Assembly (NCBI GenBank): GCA_003497545.1
Contig: DNNT01000192.1
Location: forward strand, 4,770 to 19,482
DNA length: 14,713 nt
Source of the DNA: Arenimonas sp.
GTDB taxonomy: Bacteria; Pseudomonadota; Gammaproteobacteria; Xanthomonadales; Xanthomonadaceae
Direction: 5' to 3'
The notes under the pieces were generated by a model, which ran no database searches, had not been told where the DNA came from, and saw nothing but the letters and a program-made list of their open reading frames with translations. Every line of letters starts with the position of its first letter. Within the stretch, counting starts at the first letter, position 1. Shown piece after piece: positions 6,889 to 13,437 of the stretch. A program made the position numbers and the translations under genes.

Positions 6889-8571
6889 TCAGGGGCTGGG
6901 GAGCTCGCAGTTGGCGAGGGCCGCGGGACCTACCAGCCACCACTCGCGCCGGTTGGCGCTGCCGATGCGCTGGCCGTCCCCTTCGAAATCGATGCAGGCC
7001 AGCGCCTCGCTGCGCTGGACCAGCAGGCGGCGCTGCGCCGGCGCGCTTTCCAGCCAGGCGCGGCCCCGTTCGAGCTGGGTCGCGGGCGGCGCGCGGAAAC
7101 CGAACTCGGCGACCGGCCCGACGGCCTGCAGCAGGTTCTGTTCCTTCCAGTCCACCAGCCCGATCACGATGCCGTCGCCGGCCAACGCACGCGCCTGGCG
7201 CATGATGCCGCGGGCGGAGTTTTCCTCGTCAAGCAGCGGGTGCACGACCAGGCCGTAACCGCTCCACAGCAGCCCCAGCAGCAGCGCAGCGCTACGCAGC
7301 GCGCCCGCGGTCCGGCCCCACAGCGCCACCAGCAGCGACACGCCGCCCACCGAAGCCAGCATCAGCCACAGCCAGCGCGCCTCGGTGCCCAGGCCGCGTT
7401 CGGCCACCAGCTTCCGTTCAAAGCCCGGATCGCCGAGCAAGGCCGCCAGGCCACCCGCCAGCAGCACCGCCGACAGCGCCAGCGCGAAGCCCAGCACCGC
7501 GCGCCGGAATCCGGCGCGGCGGGCGATGTCGCCGAGGAACGGCGCGGCGGCCAGCGCCAGGCCCGGCAGTGCCGGCAGGATGTACATGTCGCGCTTTCCC
7601 GCGCTGGCGCTGAAGAACAGCAGCACCAGGCCCACCCAGGCCAGCGGCAGCCACACCCGCGCATCGCGCTGGCGCCAGGCCTGCGCCCACGGCTTCACCA
7701 GCCAGGGCAGGGCCAGCGAAAACGGCAGCCAGAAGAACAGCACCACTTCGCCGAAGTACCAGAAGGGTTCGACGTGGTGCCAGGGGTCGGCGTAACGCTG
7801 GGCCGTCTGCTTGAACAGGATGTTGTCGAGGTACTCGGCGTGCTCGGGGTTGCCACTGGTGAGCCCCACCGACAGCACCGGCACCAGCCACACCGCGATG
7901 GCCGCCAGGAACGCCAGCGCGCCGGCGCTCCAGCGCCAGCCGTTGCCGCTGCCCAGCGGCGCCAGGCCCTGCCAGCGGGCGCGCGCCATCAGCCCGAAGG
8001 GCAGCAGCGCCAGCAGCGGCAGGAAACCCACGCCCTTGGTGATCACGCCCAGCCCCGCGGCGAAACAGCCCGCCAGGAACCAGCGCCAGTGCGGCCCCAG
8101 CAGCAGGTGCCGGCACAGTCCGTAAAGGGACAGCGTGGTCAGGAACACCAGGGTCGGGTCGATCTGCGCGCGTTTGGCCTGGTAGACGAACTGCAGGCTC
8201 ACCAGCACCGCCGCCGCCGCCCACAGCCCGGCGCGCGGCGACCACAGCCGCCGGCCCAGGTCCCAGGTCAGCGCCAGCGTGCCCATGGCCGACAGCAGCG
8301 AGGGCAGCAGGAAGCTCCAGCGCCAGCTGCCGACCAGGCCGTAGGCCAGCGACAGCAGCCAGAAGTAGAACGGGGGTTTGTCGGGGTAAAGCTCGCCGCC
8401 GCGGTGCGGGAACAGGAACTCCCCCGCCTCCACCATCTGCTTGGCCACCAGAACGAACCGCGGTTCGTCGGCGGGCCAGGGGTCGCGCAGGCCATAGCCC
8501 ACGGCCAGCACCACCAGGGCCAGGGCGAAAAAAACCAGGGCGTGGCGGCGGTCGGTGTCGGTGGTCGTCAT
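6889..8571 (-). CDS. ArnT-like GT-C membrane glycosyltransferase (family 39/83 type), copy B
   Basis: A 560-residue polytopic membrane protein, paralogous along its whole length to copy A. It has a first helix at about residues 11-27, the same DPWPADEPRF loop with D35-E36, a canonical KPP motif (65-67, PDKPPFYFWL), QAKRAQIDP (131-139) and GKRDMYILPALP, and a C-terminal part ending near NRREWW. It is expected to act at the periplasmic face of the inner membrane, using a polyprenyl-phosphate sugar. No ArnC-like carrier-sugar synthase is seen in the window, so the donor must be made elsewhere. The ATG at 8571 directly precedes the first helix; the open frame extends to 8754 but would overlap the divergent GT2 gene. 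It is the first gene of the - strand unit copy B, copy A and perhaps trkA-trkH. A -10-like TATAGT sits so close that the leader would be only a few bases. Confidence 0.83.
   Translation of the reverse strand: MTTTDTDRRHALVFFALALVVLAVGYGLRDPWPADEPRFVLVAKQMVEAGEFLFPHRGGELYPDKPPFYFWLLSLAYGLVGSWRWSFLLPSLLSAMGTLALTWDLGRRLWSPRAGLWAAAAVLVSLQFVYQAKRAQIDPTLVFLTTLSLYGLCRHLLLGPHWRWFLAGCFAAGLGVITKGVGFLPLLALLPFGLMARARWQGLAPLGSGNGWRWSAGALAFLAAIAVWLVPVLSVGLTSGNPEHAEYLDNILFKQTAQRYADPWHHVEPFWYFGEVVLFFWLPFSLALPWLVKPWAQAWRQRDARVWLPLAWVGLVLLFFSASAGKRDMYILPALPGLALAAAPFLGDIARRAGFRRAVLGFALALSAVLLAGGLAALLGDPGFERKLVAERGLGTEARWLWLMLASVGGVSLLVALWGRTAGALRSAALLLGLLWSGYGLVVHPLLDEENSARGIMRQARALAGDGIVIGLVDWKEQNLLQAVGPVAEFGFRAPPATQLERGRAWLESAPAQRRLLVQRSEALACIDFEGDGQRIGSANRREWWLVGPAALANCELPSP
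8461..8493. repeat. Conserved DNA block shared with 6761-6793
   Basis: Partner of the block at 6761-6793 (31 of 33 bases identical), encoding GLRDPWPADEPRF of copy B. The spacing of 1,700 bases equals roughly one gene length, as expected for a tandem gene duplication. Confidence 0.8.
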
Positions 8572-8580
8572 GTGGGCGCA

Positions 8581-8588
8581 ACTATAAT
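8581..8588. promoter_or_regulatory. Overlapping divergent -10 elements between copy B and the GT2 gene
   Basis: On the + strand TATAAT (8583-8588) is a perfect -10 hexamer, 32 bases before the GT2 ATG. On the - strand TATAGT (8586 to 8581) overlaps it and faces the copy B gene, whose ATG begins at 8571. No good -35 hexamer is seen on either side. The predicted starts are near 8595 (+) and near 8573 (-). These are predictions from sequence only. Confidence 0.5.
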
Positions 8589-8620
8589 GGCGCGGCCCCC
8601 CAGAGCGCTCCTCCCCCGCC

Positions 8621-9379
8621 ATGGCCCAGCCCCTGCCCCTGACCGGCGTCGTGGTCACCCGCGACGAGGGCGACCGCATCGCCCGCTGCCTGCGGCCGAT
8701 GCTGGCGCTGTGCAAGGAAGTGATCGTGCTCGATTCCGGCTCCACCGACGACACCGTGGCGATCGCCCGTTCTCTGGGCGCGCAGGTCGAGCACCAGGAA
8801 TGGTTGGGTTACGCCAGCCAGAAGAACATCGCCATCTCGCGCGCCAGCCAACCCTGGGTGCTGCTGCTCGACGCCGACGAGTGGCTGGAAGCGCCCGCCC
8901 AGCAGGCCCTGCGCGCGCTGTTCGAAAATGGCGCGGTGGAAGCGGCCGACGCCTGGCTGCTGCGCCGGCGCGCGCACTTCCTGGGCCACCGCATGCGCGG
9001 CGGCGGCTTCGCGCGCGAACCGGTGCCGCGCCTGTTCCGCCGCCACCTGCGCCACGAGATCCGCCCGGTGCACGAACGCCTGGACACGCGTGGCCAGCGC
9101 GTGGCGATTTCCGGCATCGGCATCGAACACGAGATCGCCCGCAGCGGCGACGAACACTGGCGCAAGCTGCAGGGCCACGCGCGCCTGTGGGCCGACGACC
9201 AGGCCGACCGCGGCCGCGTGGCGCTGCCGGGCCGCGGCACGCTGGCGGCCACCGCCTACCTGCTCAAGCACCTGCTGCTGCGGATGGGCGTGGTGGACGG
9301 CCGCCCGGGCCTGCGTTTCCACCTGATCCAGGCCCGCTACGCGCGACTGAAATACCGCCTGCTGCGCGACGCGGCCTAG
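8621..9379 (+). CDS. Family 2 glycosyltransferase, WaaE/KdtX-like LPS core type
   Basis: A 252-residue cytoplasmic GT-A enzyme. Seen in order: the nucleotide-sugar-binding start VVVTRDEGDRIARCL (residues 10-24), VIVLDSGSTDDT (35-45), GYASQKNIAIS (63-73, the QKN motif of the WaaE-type subfamily) and the metal-binding LLLDADEW (81-88). The second half is basic (RLFRRHLRHEIRPVHERL). It lacks the two C-terminal membrane helices of ArnC-type polyprenyl-phosphate sugar synthases, so it more likely adds a sugar directly to LPS core or another lipid acceptor at the inner leaflet. No clear Shine-Dalgarno site precedes the ATG, but the start fits the fold's first strand. It is divergent from the two ArnT-like genes and shares their promoter region; its stop shares a CTAG with the convergent rsmB stop. 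The sugar and acceptor are not known. Confidence 0.87.
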   Translation: MAQPLPLTGVVVTRDEGDRIARCLRPMLALCKEVIVLDSGSTDDTVAIARSLGAQVEHQEWLGYASQKNIAISRASQPWVLLLDADEWLEAPAQQALRALFENGAVEAADAWLLRRRAHFLGHRMRGGGFAREPVPRLFRRHLRHEIRPVHERLDTRGQRVAISGIGIEHEIARSGDEHWRKLQGHARLWADDQADRGRVALPGRGTLAATAYLLKHLLLRMGVVDGRPGLRFHLIQARYARLKYRLLRDAA

Positions 9380-10692
9380 CCGCCGGCCTTGCGCAGCAGC
9401 GCGTAGAAGAAACCGTCCATGCCGTCCTCGCCGGGCAGGCGCTGGCGCCCGGGACCGCTGAAATGGCCGAAGCGCGCCGGCAGTTCCACCGGCTCGGCGT
9501 CGGCGTGGCGAGCCAGGAAGGCCATGGCCTGGCGCTCGTTCTCGTCGCGCAGCACCGAGCAGGTGGCGTAGAGCAGCCGGCCGCCGGGGCGGAGCAGCGG
9601 CCAGAGCGCGTCGAGCAGGCGCGCCTGCGTGGCCACCAGCGCCGGGATGTCGGCGGCGCGGCGGTGCCACTTGATGTCGGGCTGGCGGCGGATGATGCCG
9701 GTGGCGGAACACGGCGCGTCGAGCAGGATGGCGTCGAAGGGGCGGCCGTGCCACCAGGCGTCGGGGGTGGCGGCGTCGGCGACGCGCACGGCGACATTCG
9801 GGGTATCGAGCCCGAGCCGCGCCAGCCACTGCCGCACTTTTTCCAGGCGGCGCGCGTCCACGTCCAGCGCCAGCAGTTCGCCCTCGCCGAGGCGTTCGGC
9901 GATCTGCGCGGCCTTGCCGCCGGGCGCGGCGCAGGCGTCGAGCACGCGCTCGCCGGGCTGCAGGTCCAGCGCCTGCACGGCCAACTGCGCGGCGCCGTCC
10001 TGCACGCTCATCGCGCCCTCGGCCCAGCCGGGCAGGCGTTCGACCGGTACGGGGGTGGGCAGCAGCACGGCGCCGGGCACGGTGTCGGGGACCTCGGCTT
10101 CCAGGCCCGCTTGGCGCAGCGTGGCGGCCAGGCGGGCGGCGTCGCCGAGGCGGGGATTCGCGCGCAGCCACAGTGGCGCCGGCACGTTGTTGGCGGCGAG
10201 CACGGCGTCGGCCTGCGCCGGCCAGTCGCTGCGCAGCGCGGCGACCAGCCAGTCGGGGTGGCTGCTGGCCACGGCGGGATCGTCGCTCTCCGGCAGCGGC
10301 TCGCGGCTGGCGCGACGCAGCAGGGCGTTCACCAGCCCCACCAGCGCCGAACGGCCCAGTTCACGCGCGGCTTCGGCGCTGGCGCCCACGGCGGCGTGCG
10401 GCGGCAGGCCCAGGCCCTTGAGCTGGGCCAGGCCCACGAGCAGCAGCGCGTGGATGGCGCCGTCGCGCGGTGGCAATGGCTTGAGCAGCCACTTCGACAG
10501 CGCGAATTCGTAGCGGCGACGGTGGCGCAGGGCGTCGAAGCAGATCGCCTCGAGCAGGGCGCGGTCGCGCGAATCGGGCACGGCGGGCAGCGCCTGCGCC
10601 AGCATGGCCTTGAGCGAACGGCCTTCGTCGAGCACCGACACCAGCACCCTGGCGGCGCGCGCACGCAGCGCCGAGCCGGCCATGGCGCTCAT
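9376..10692 (-). CDS. rsmB: 16S rRNA (cytosine(967)-C5)-methyltransferase RsmB
   Basis: A 438-residue protein with the RsmB (Sun/Fmu) layout: an N-terminal NusB-like helical domain (about residues 8-135) and a C-terminal SAM-dependent Rossmann methyltransferase. The SAM-binding motif DACAAPGGK is at 252-260. The two cysteines of m5C RNA methyltransferases are present: C328 in [18 protein letters not shown] and C378 in [23 protein letters not shown] closes the fold. It methylates C967 of 16S rRNA before 30S assembly. Its ATG overlaps the fmt stop as ATGA, which favours this start over an in-frame ATG nine bases further in. It is the last gene of the def-fmt-rsmB unit. Its stop shares CTAG with the convergent GT2 gene, so no terminator fits between the two. 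Confidence 0.95.
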   Translation of the reverse strand: MSAMAGSALRARAARVLVSVLDEGRSLKAMLAQALPAVPDSRDRALLEAICFDALRHRRRYEFALSKWLLKPLPPRDGAIHALLLVGLAQLKGLGLPPHAAVGASAEAARELGRSALVGLVNALLRRASREPLPESDDPAVASSHPDWLVAALRSDWPAQADAVLAANNVPAPLWLRANPRLGDAARLAATLRQAGLEAEVPDTVPGAVLLPTPVPVERLPGWAEGAMSVQDGAAQLAVQALDLQPGERVLDACAAPGGKAAQIAERLGEGELLALDVDARRLEKVRQWLARLGLDTPNVAVRVADAATPDAWWHGRPFDAILLDAPCSATGIIRRQPDIKWHRRAADIPALVATQARLLDALWPLLRPGGRLLYATCSVLRDENERQAMAFLARHADAEPVELPARFGHFSGPGRQRLPGEDGMDGFFYALLRKAGG

Positions 10693-11615
10693 CGGCCGAC
10701 CAGCGCGGGGCGGGCGTTGAGGTAGTCGGCGACGGCCATGGCGCGGCCGCCCTCGCGCTGCACCTGCAGCAGGCGCAGCGCGCCCTCGCCGCAGGCGACA
10801 TCGAGGCCGTCGCGGCTGGCGGCGAGCACCGTGCCGGGCGCCTGGCCGTGGGCGAGGTCCAGCGCACGCGCAGCGTGGATGCGCAGGCGTTCGCCGGCAA
10901 GCTCCGCCTCGGCCACCGGCCAGGGGTTGAAGGCGCGAACCCGGTTGGCCAGTTCGGTGGCGGGGCGCGACCAGTCCAGGCGCGCCTCGGCCTTGTCGAG
11001 CTTGTGCGCGTACGTCACGCCTTCGTCGGTCTGCGGCTGCGGCACCGGGCGCATGCCCGCGCGCAGGAGCTTCAGGCCGTCGCCCAGCACTTCGGCGCCG
11101 AGTGCGGCGAGGCGGTCGTGCAGGCTGCCGCCGGTGTCGTCAGCGGTGATCGGCGTGGCGAGCGAGAGCAGCACGGGGCCGGTGTCGAGGCCCTTTTCCA
11201 TCTGCATCAGGCAGACGCCGGTCTCTTGGTCGCCAGCCTCGAGCGCGCGCTGGATCGGCGCGGCGCCGCGCCAACGCGGCAGCAGCGAGGCGTGCACGTT
11301 CCAGCAGCCGAAGCGCGGGATGTCGAGCACCGACTGCGGCAGGATCAGGCCGTAGGCCACCACCACCATCAGGTCGGGCTGGAGCGCGCGCAGTTCCTCG
11401 CGCGCCTCTTTGGAACGGAAATTTTCCGGCTGGAACACCGGCAGGCCGCGCGCCAACGCCTCGACCTTCACCGGCGACGGCGCCAGCTGCCCGCCGCGGC
11501 CGGCGGGGCGATCGGGCTGGGTGTAGACGCCCACCACTTCGCCACGTTCCGCCGCGGCGCGCAGGCACGGCACCGCGAAGCCGGGCGTGCCGGCGAAGAC
11601 GATGCGCAGCGCCAT
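10689..11615 (-). CDS. fmt: Methionyl-tRNA formyltransferase
   Basis: A 308-residue enzyme, close to the usual length of about 315, that formylates initiator Met-tRNA with 10-formyltetrahydrofolate. The N-terminal Rossmann start [12 protein letters not shown] (residues 4-15) is followed by the tRNA-recognition loop region ([19 protein letters not shown]). The catalytic segment [20 protein letters not shown] contains N106, H108 and the SLLP loop; D144 in KGLDTGPV completes the catalytic triad. The C-terminal OB-like domain covers about 205-305. It begins one base after the def stop and ends in an ATGA overlap with rsmB. The def-fmt pairing couples addition and removal of the formyl group and is conserved across bacteria. 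Confidence 0.97.
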   Translation of the reverse strand: MALRIVFAGTPGFAVPCLRAAAERGEVVGVYTQPDRPAGRGGQLAPSPVKVEALARGLPVFQPENFRSKEAREELRALQPDLMVVVAYGLILPQSVLDIPRFGCWNVHASLLPRWRGAAPIQRALEAGDQETGVCLMQMEKGLDTGPVLLSLATPITADDTGGSLHDRLAALGAEVLGDGLKLLRAGMRPVPQPQTDEGVTYAHKLDKAEARLDWSRPATELANRVRAFNPWPVAEAELAGERLRIHAARALDLAHGQAPGTVLAASRDGLDVACGEGALRLLQVQREGGRAMAVADYLNARPALVGR

Positions 11616-11616
11616 C

Positions 11617-12126
11617 TCAGGCGGCGGCTTCGGAGCGCTGCTGCTTGGCGAGCTTCTTCTTCACCTGCTCGCGCTTGAGCGGCGAGAGGTAGTCCACGAA
11701 CACCTTGCCGGCGAGGTGGTCCATCTCGTGCTGGATGCAGACCGCCAGCAGGCCGTCGGCGTCGAGCTCGAACACCTCGCCGTTGCGGTCGAGCGCACGC
11801 ACGCGGATCTGGTTCGCGCGCTTCACGTCGGCATAGATGCCCGGCACCGACAGGCAACCTTCCTGGTAGACCTGGTGGCCGTCGGCCGACAGGATCTCCG
11901 GGTTGATGAAGACCATTGGCCGGCTTTTGTCCTCGCTTACGTCCAGTACCAGAAGGCGCACGTGGACATCCACCTGCGTCGCGGCCAGCCCGATACCGGG
12001 GGCGGCGTACATGGTCTCGAACATGTCGTCGACCAGGTTCCGAAGGGCATCGTCCACCTGCCCGACCGGCTTTGCGACGGTCCGGAGGCGGGGATCGGGG
12101 AATTCCAGGATGGGGAGCTTGGCCAT
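11617..12126 (-). CDS. def: Peptide deformylase
   Basis: A 169-residue metalloenzyme, the same length as the E. coli protein, that removes the N-terminal formyl group from nascent proteins at the ribosome. All three class I motifs are intact: GIGLAATQ (residues 44-51), EGCLS (89-93, metal ligand C91) and HEMDH (133-137, metal ligands H133 and H137 and catalytic E134). The lysine-rich C-terminal helix ([14 protein letters not shown]) fits the ribosome-binding helix. The ATG at 12126 gives the standard [15 protein letters not shown] start; an in-frame TTG at 12162 is rejected as it adds a non-homologous stretch. No Shine-Dalgarno site is obvious. It is the first gene of def-fmt-rsmB and is divergent from tsaP. 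Confidence 0.97.
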   Translation of the reverse strand: MAKLPILEFPDPRLRTVAKPVGQVDDALRNLVDDMFETMYAAPGIGLAATQVDVHVRLLVLDVSEDKSRPMVFINPEILSADGHQVYQEGCLSVPGIYADVKRANQIRVRALDRNGEVFELDADGLLAVCIQHEMDHLAGKVFVDYLSPLKREQVKKKLAKQQRSEAAA

Positions 12127-12176
12127 GGACGGAAAGATGGGGAAGACGGGCCCGGACCTCAAGGGGCCGGCACTAC

Positions 12177-12182
12177 AGTATA
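12177..12182 (-). promoter_or_regulatory. Candidate -10 element for def-fmt-rsmB
   Basis: TATACT read on the - strand, in the context GGGTATACTG, about 50 bases before the def ATG. No convincing -35 hexamer stands at 16-18 bases; TTGCAA lies only 12 bases upstream. With TGTAGT (12177 to 12172) as an alternative -10, the TTGCAA would be spaced by 17. Prediction only. Confidence 0.4.
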
Positions 12183-12194
12183 CCCCCGGCGGGC

Positions 12195-12225
12195 TTGCAA
12201 TCCGGGGCCGGATTTGGGCTATAGT
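12195..12225 (+). promoter_or_regulatory. Candidate sigma-70-type promoter for tsaP
   Basis: TTGCAA (12195-12200) and TATAGT (12220-12225) are separated by 19 bases, slightly longer than ideal. The predicted start near 12232 gives a leader of about 32 bases to the tsaP ATG, containing the AGGTGG site at 12249-12254. Confidence 0.45.
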
Positions 12226-12248
12226 CGCCCAACCTGTCCGGGGAAATC

Positions 12249-12254
12249 AGGTGG
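12249..12254 (+). promoter_or_regulatory. Ribosome binding site of tsaP
   Basis: AGGTGG stands nine bases before the ATG at 12264 and supports that start, which also opens a good signal peptide. Confidence 0.5.
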
Positions 12255-12263
12255 ATAGCCGCC

Positions 12264-13373
12264 ATGCTTAAACGGCTTCTTGCAGTTACAGCTGCCATGT
12301 TGCTCACCCTCGCCGGCGCGGTCATCGCGGCCGATTTGCGCGAGGACCATCCCACGACCTACGTGGTCAAGAAGGGCGACACCCTTTGGGACATCGCGGG
12401 GCGCTTCCTCGAGAAGCCCTGGCTCTGGCCGGAAATCTGGCAGGCCAACCCGCAGGTCAAGAACCCGCACCTGATCTACCCGGGTGACGTGCTCAGCCTC
12501 GTCTACATCGACGGCCAGCCGCAGGTCCGCGCCGAGGCCGGCCCGCGCGCCGAACCGGCCGTGGACACGATCCCGCTGTCCGACGTCGAGGCCCTGCTCA
12601 AGCAGTTCACCGTGGTCGAAGACCCCGAAGCCCTGCCCTACGTGGTGGGCACCGAGGACGACCGCATCTACAGCACGGCCGGCCAGCTGGTCTACGTGCG
12701 CGGCCTGGCCAACGCCCAGCCGGGCATGGTGGTCGACTTCGCCCGCCCGGTGAACCTGTTCGGCGCCGGCAACCGCGGCAACATCCCCGGTTTCAGCCCG
12801 CTCGACTTCCGCGCCGACCGCCAGCACACCCACTGGGGCGTGCCGAAGGGTTACGGCGAGGCCACCGGCGAGAAGCTCGGCTACGAGCTGCAGATCCACG
12901 CCACCGGCGAAGTCACCAACGTCCAGGGCGAGATCACCTCGGTGGTGCTGCGCGAGGAAGGCCGCGAGATCCGCGTCGGCGACCGCGTGCTGGCCTCGGA
13001 AGCCCAGCCCTACGACCTGCAGTTCACGCCGCGCGCGCCGGAAAGCATCCCGGCCAATGCCCGCGTCCTGGCGGTGGCCGACGGCATGCAGTCGGGTCCG
13101 CACCTGGTGGTGGCCATCGCGGCCGGCGCCCGCGACGGCATCCGCAACGGTCACGTCATGTCCATCTGGAACGACGGCAGCCGCCCGGCGGACATCGTCA
13201 AGAACCGCAACGCCATGTCGGCCAAGGCCGACAAGGTGGACCTGCCGGACGAGTTCGTCGGCCGCCTGATGGTGTTCCGCACCTTCGACAAGGTCAGCTA
13301 CGCGCTGGTGATGGACGGTATCCGCCCGGTCCACCACGGTGACCTGCTCAAGCACCCGGACGCGAGCGAATAA
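12264..13373 (+). CDS. tsaP: LysM-domain protein, type IV pilus secretin-associated protein TsaP
   Basis: A 369-residue exported protein. It has a Sec signal peptide (MLKRLLAVTAAMLL and onward, with likely cleavage around A22/A23), then one LysM peptidoglycan-binding domain at about residues 31-81 (TYVVKKGDTLWDIAGRFLEK, then PEIWQANPQVKNPHLIYPGD). The long C-terminal region includes a FlgT-like portion near 255-365 (RVLAVADGMQSGPHLVVAIA, then VGRLMVFRTFDKVSYALVMD). In Neisseria, Myxococcus and Pseudomonas (PA0020), the protein of this architecture next to dprA is TsaP, which ties the PilQ secretin to peptidoglycan. Assignment rests on architecture plus synteny with def-fmt on one side and dprA on the other. 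It has its own candidate promoter and is followed by a strong terminator, so it may form a single-gene transcript. Many databases would call it only a LysM protein. Confidence 0.85.
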   Translation: MLKRLLAVTAAMLLTLAGAVIAADLREDHPTTYVVKKGDTLWDIAGRFLEKPWLWPEIWQANPQVKNPHLIYPGDVLSLVYIDGQPQVRAEAGPRAEPAVDTIPLSDVEALLKQFTVVEDPEALPYVVGTEDDRIYSTAGQLVYVRGLANAQPGMVVDFARPVNLFGAGNRGNIPGFSPLDFRADRQHTHWGVPKGYGEATGEKLGYELQIHATGEVTNVQGEITSVVLREEGREIRVGDRVLASEAQPYDLQFTPRAPESIPANARVLAVADGMQSGPHLVVAIAAGARDGIRNGHVMSIWNDGSRPADIVKNRNAMSAKADKVDLPDEFVGRLMVFRTFDKVSYALVMDGIRPVHHGDLLKHPDASE

Positions 13374-13398
13374 CACCCGCTTACCGTCGGTTTTCCTA

Positions 13399-13431
13399 CA
13401 TCGCGGCGCCTTCGGGCGCCGCGATGCTTTT
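13399..13431 (+). terminator. Intrinsic terminator after tsaP with a UUCG tetraloop
   Basis: A perfect 12-bp inverted repeat (13399-13410 with 13415-13426) closes a TTCG loop in the extra-stable C(UUCG)G context and is followed by CTTTT. It lies 26 bases after the tsaP stop and ends six bases before the dprA ATG. The T run is short, as often in GC-rich genomes. Confidence 0.8.
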
Positions 13432-13437
13432 GGGGCC

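Noticed and set aside
6872..6943. Upstream extension of glycosyltransferase copy A by 24 residues
   Set aside because: It would overlap copy B and add a sequence unlike family N-termini; the ATG at 6871 aligns with the start of copy B before the first helix.
8572..8754. Upstream extension of glycosyltransferase copy B by 61 residues
   Set aside because: It would run through the promoter region and into the divergent GT2 gene; the residues are a shadow of that gene.
8621..9379. GT2 gene considered as an ArnC-type polyprenyl-phosphate sugar synthase feeding the two ArnT-like enzymes
   Set aside because: It lacks the two C-terminal transmembrane helices of that family and carries the QKN motif of WaaE/KdtX-type core glycosyltransferases.
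3812..10725. Very long + strand open frames (over 1,100 and 1,280 codons at 3812-7258 and 6865-10725) opposite the trk, glycosyltransferase and rsmB genes
   Set aside because: They are rich in Arg, Gln, His, Ala and Gly with no recognisable fold and lie opposite well-supported genes. This is the normal shadow effect in GC-rich DNA.
13339..13437. Upstream extension of dprA by 33 codons
   Set aside because: It runs through the end of tsaP and the terminator hairpin; the encoded residues do not resemble the DprA N-terminus.
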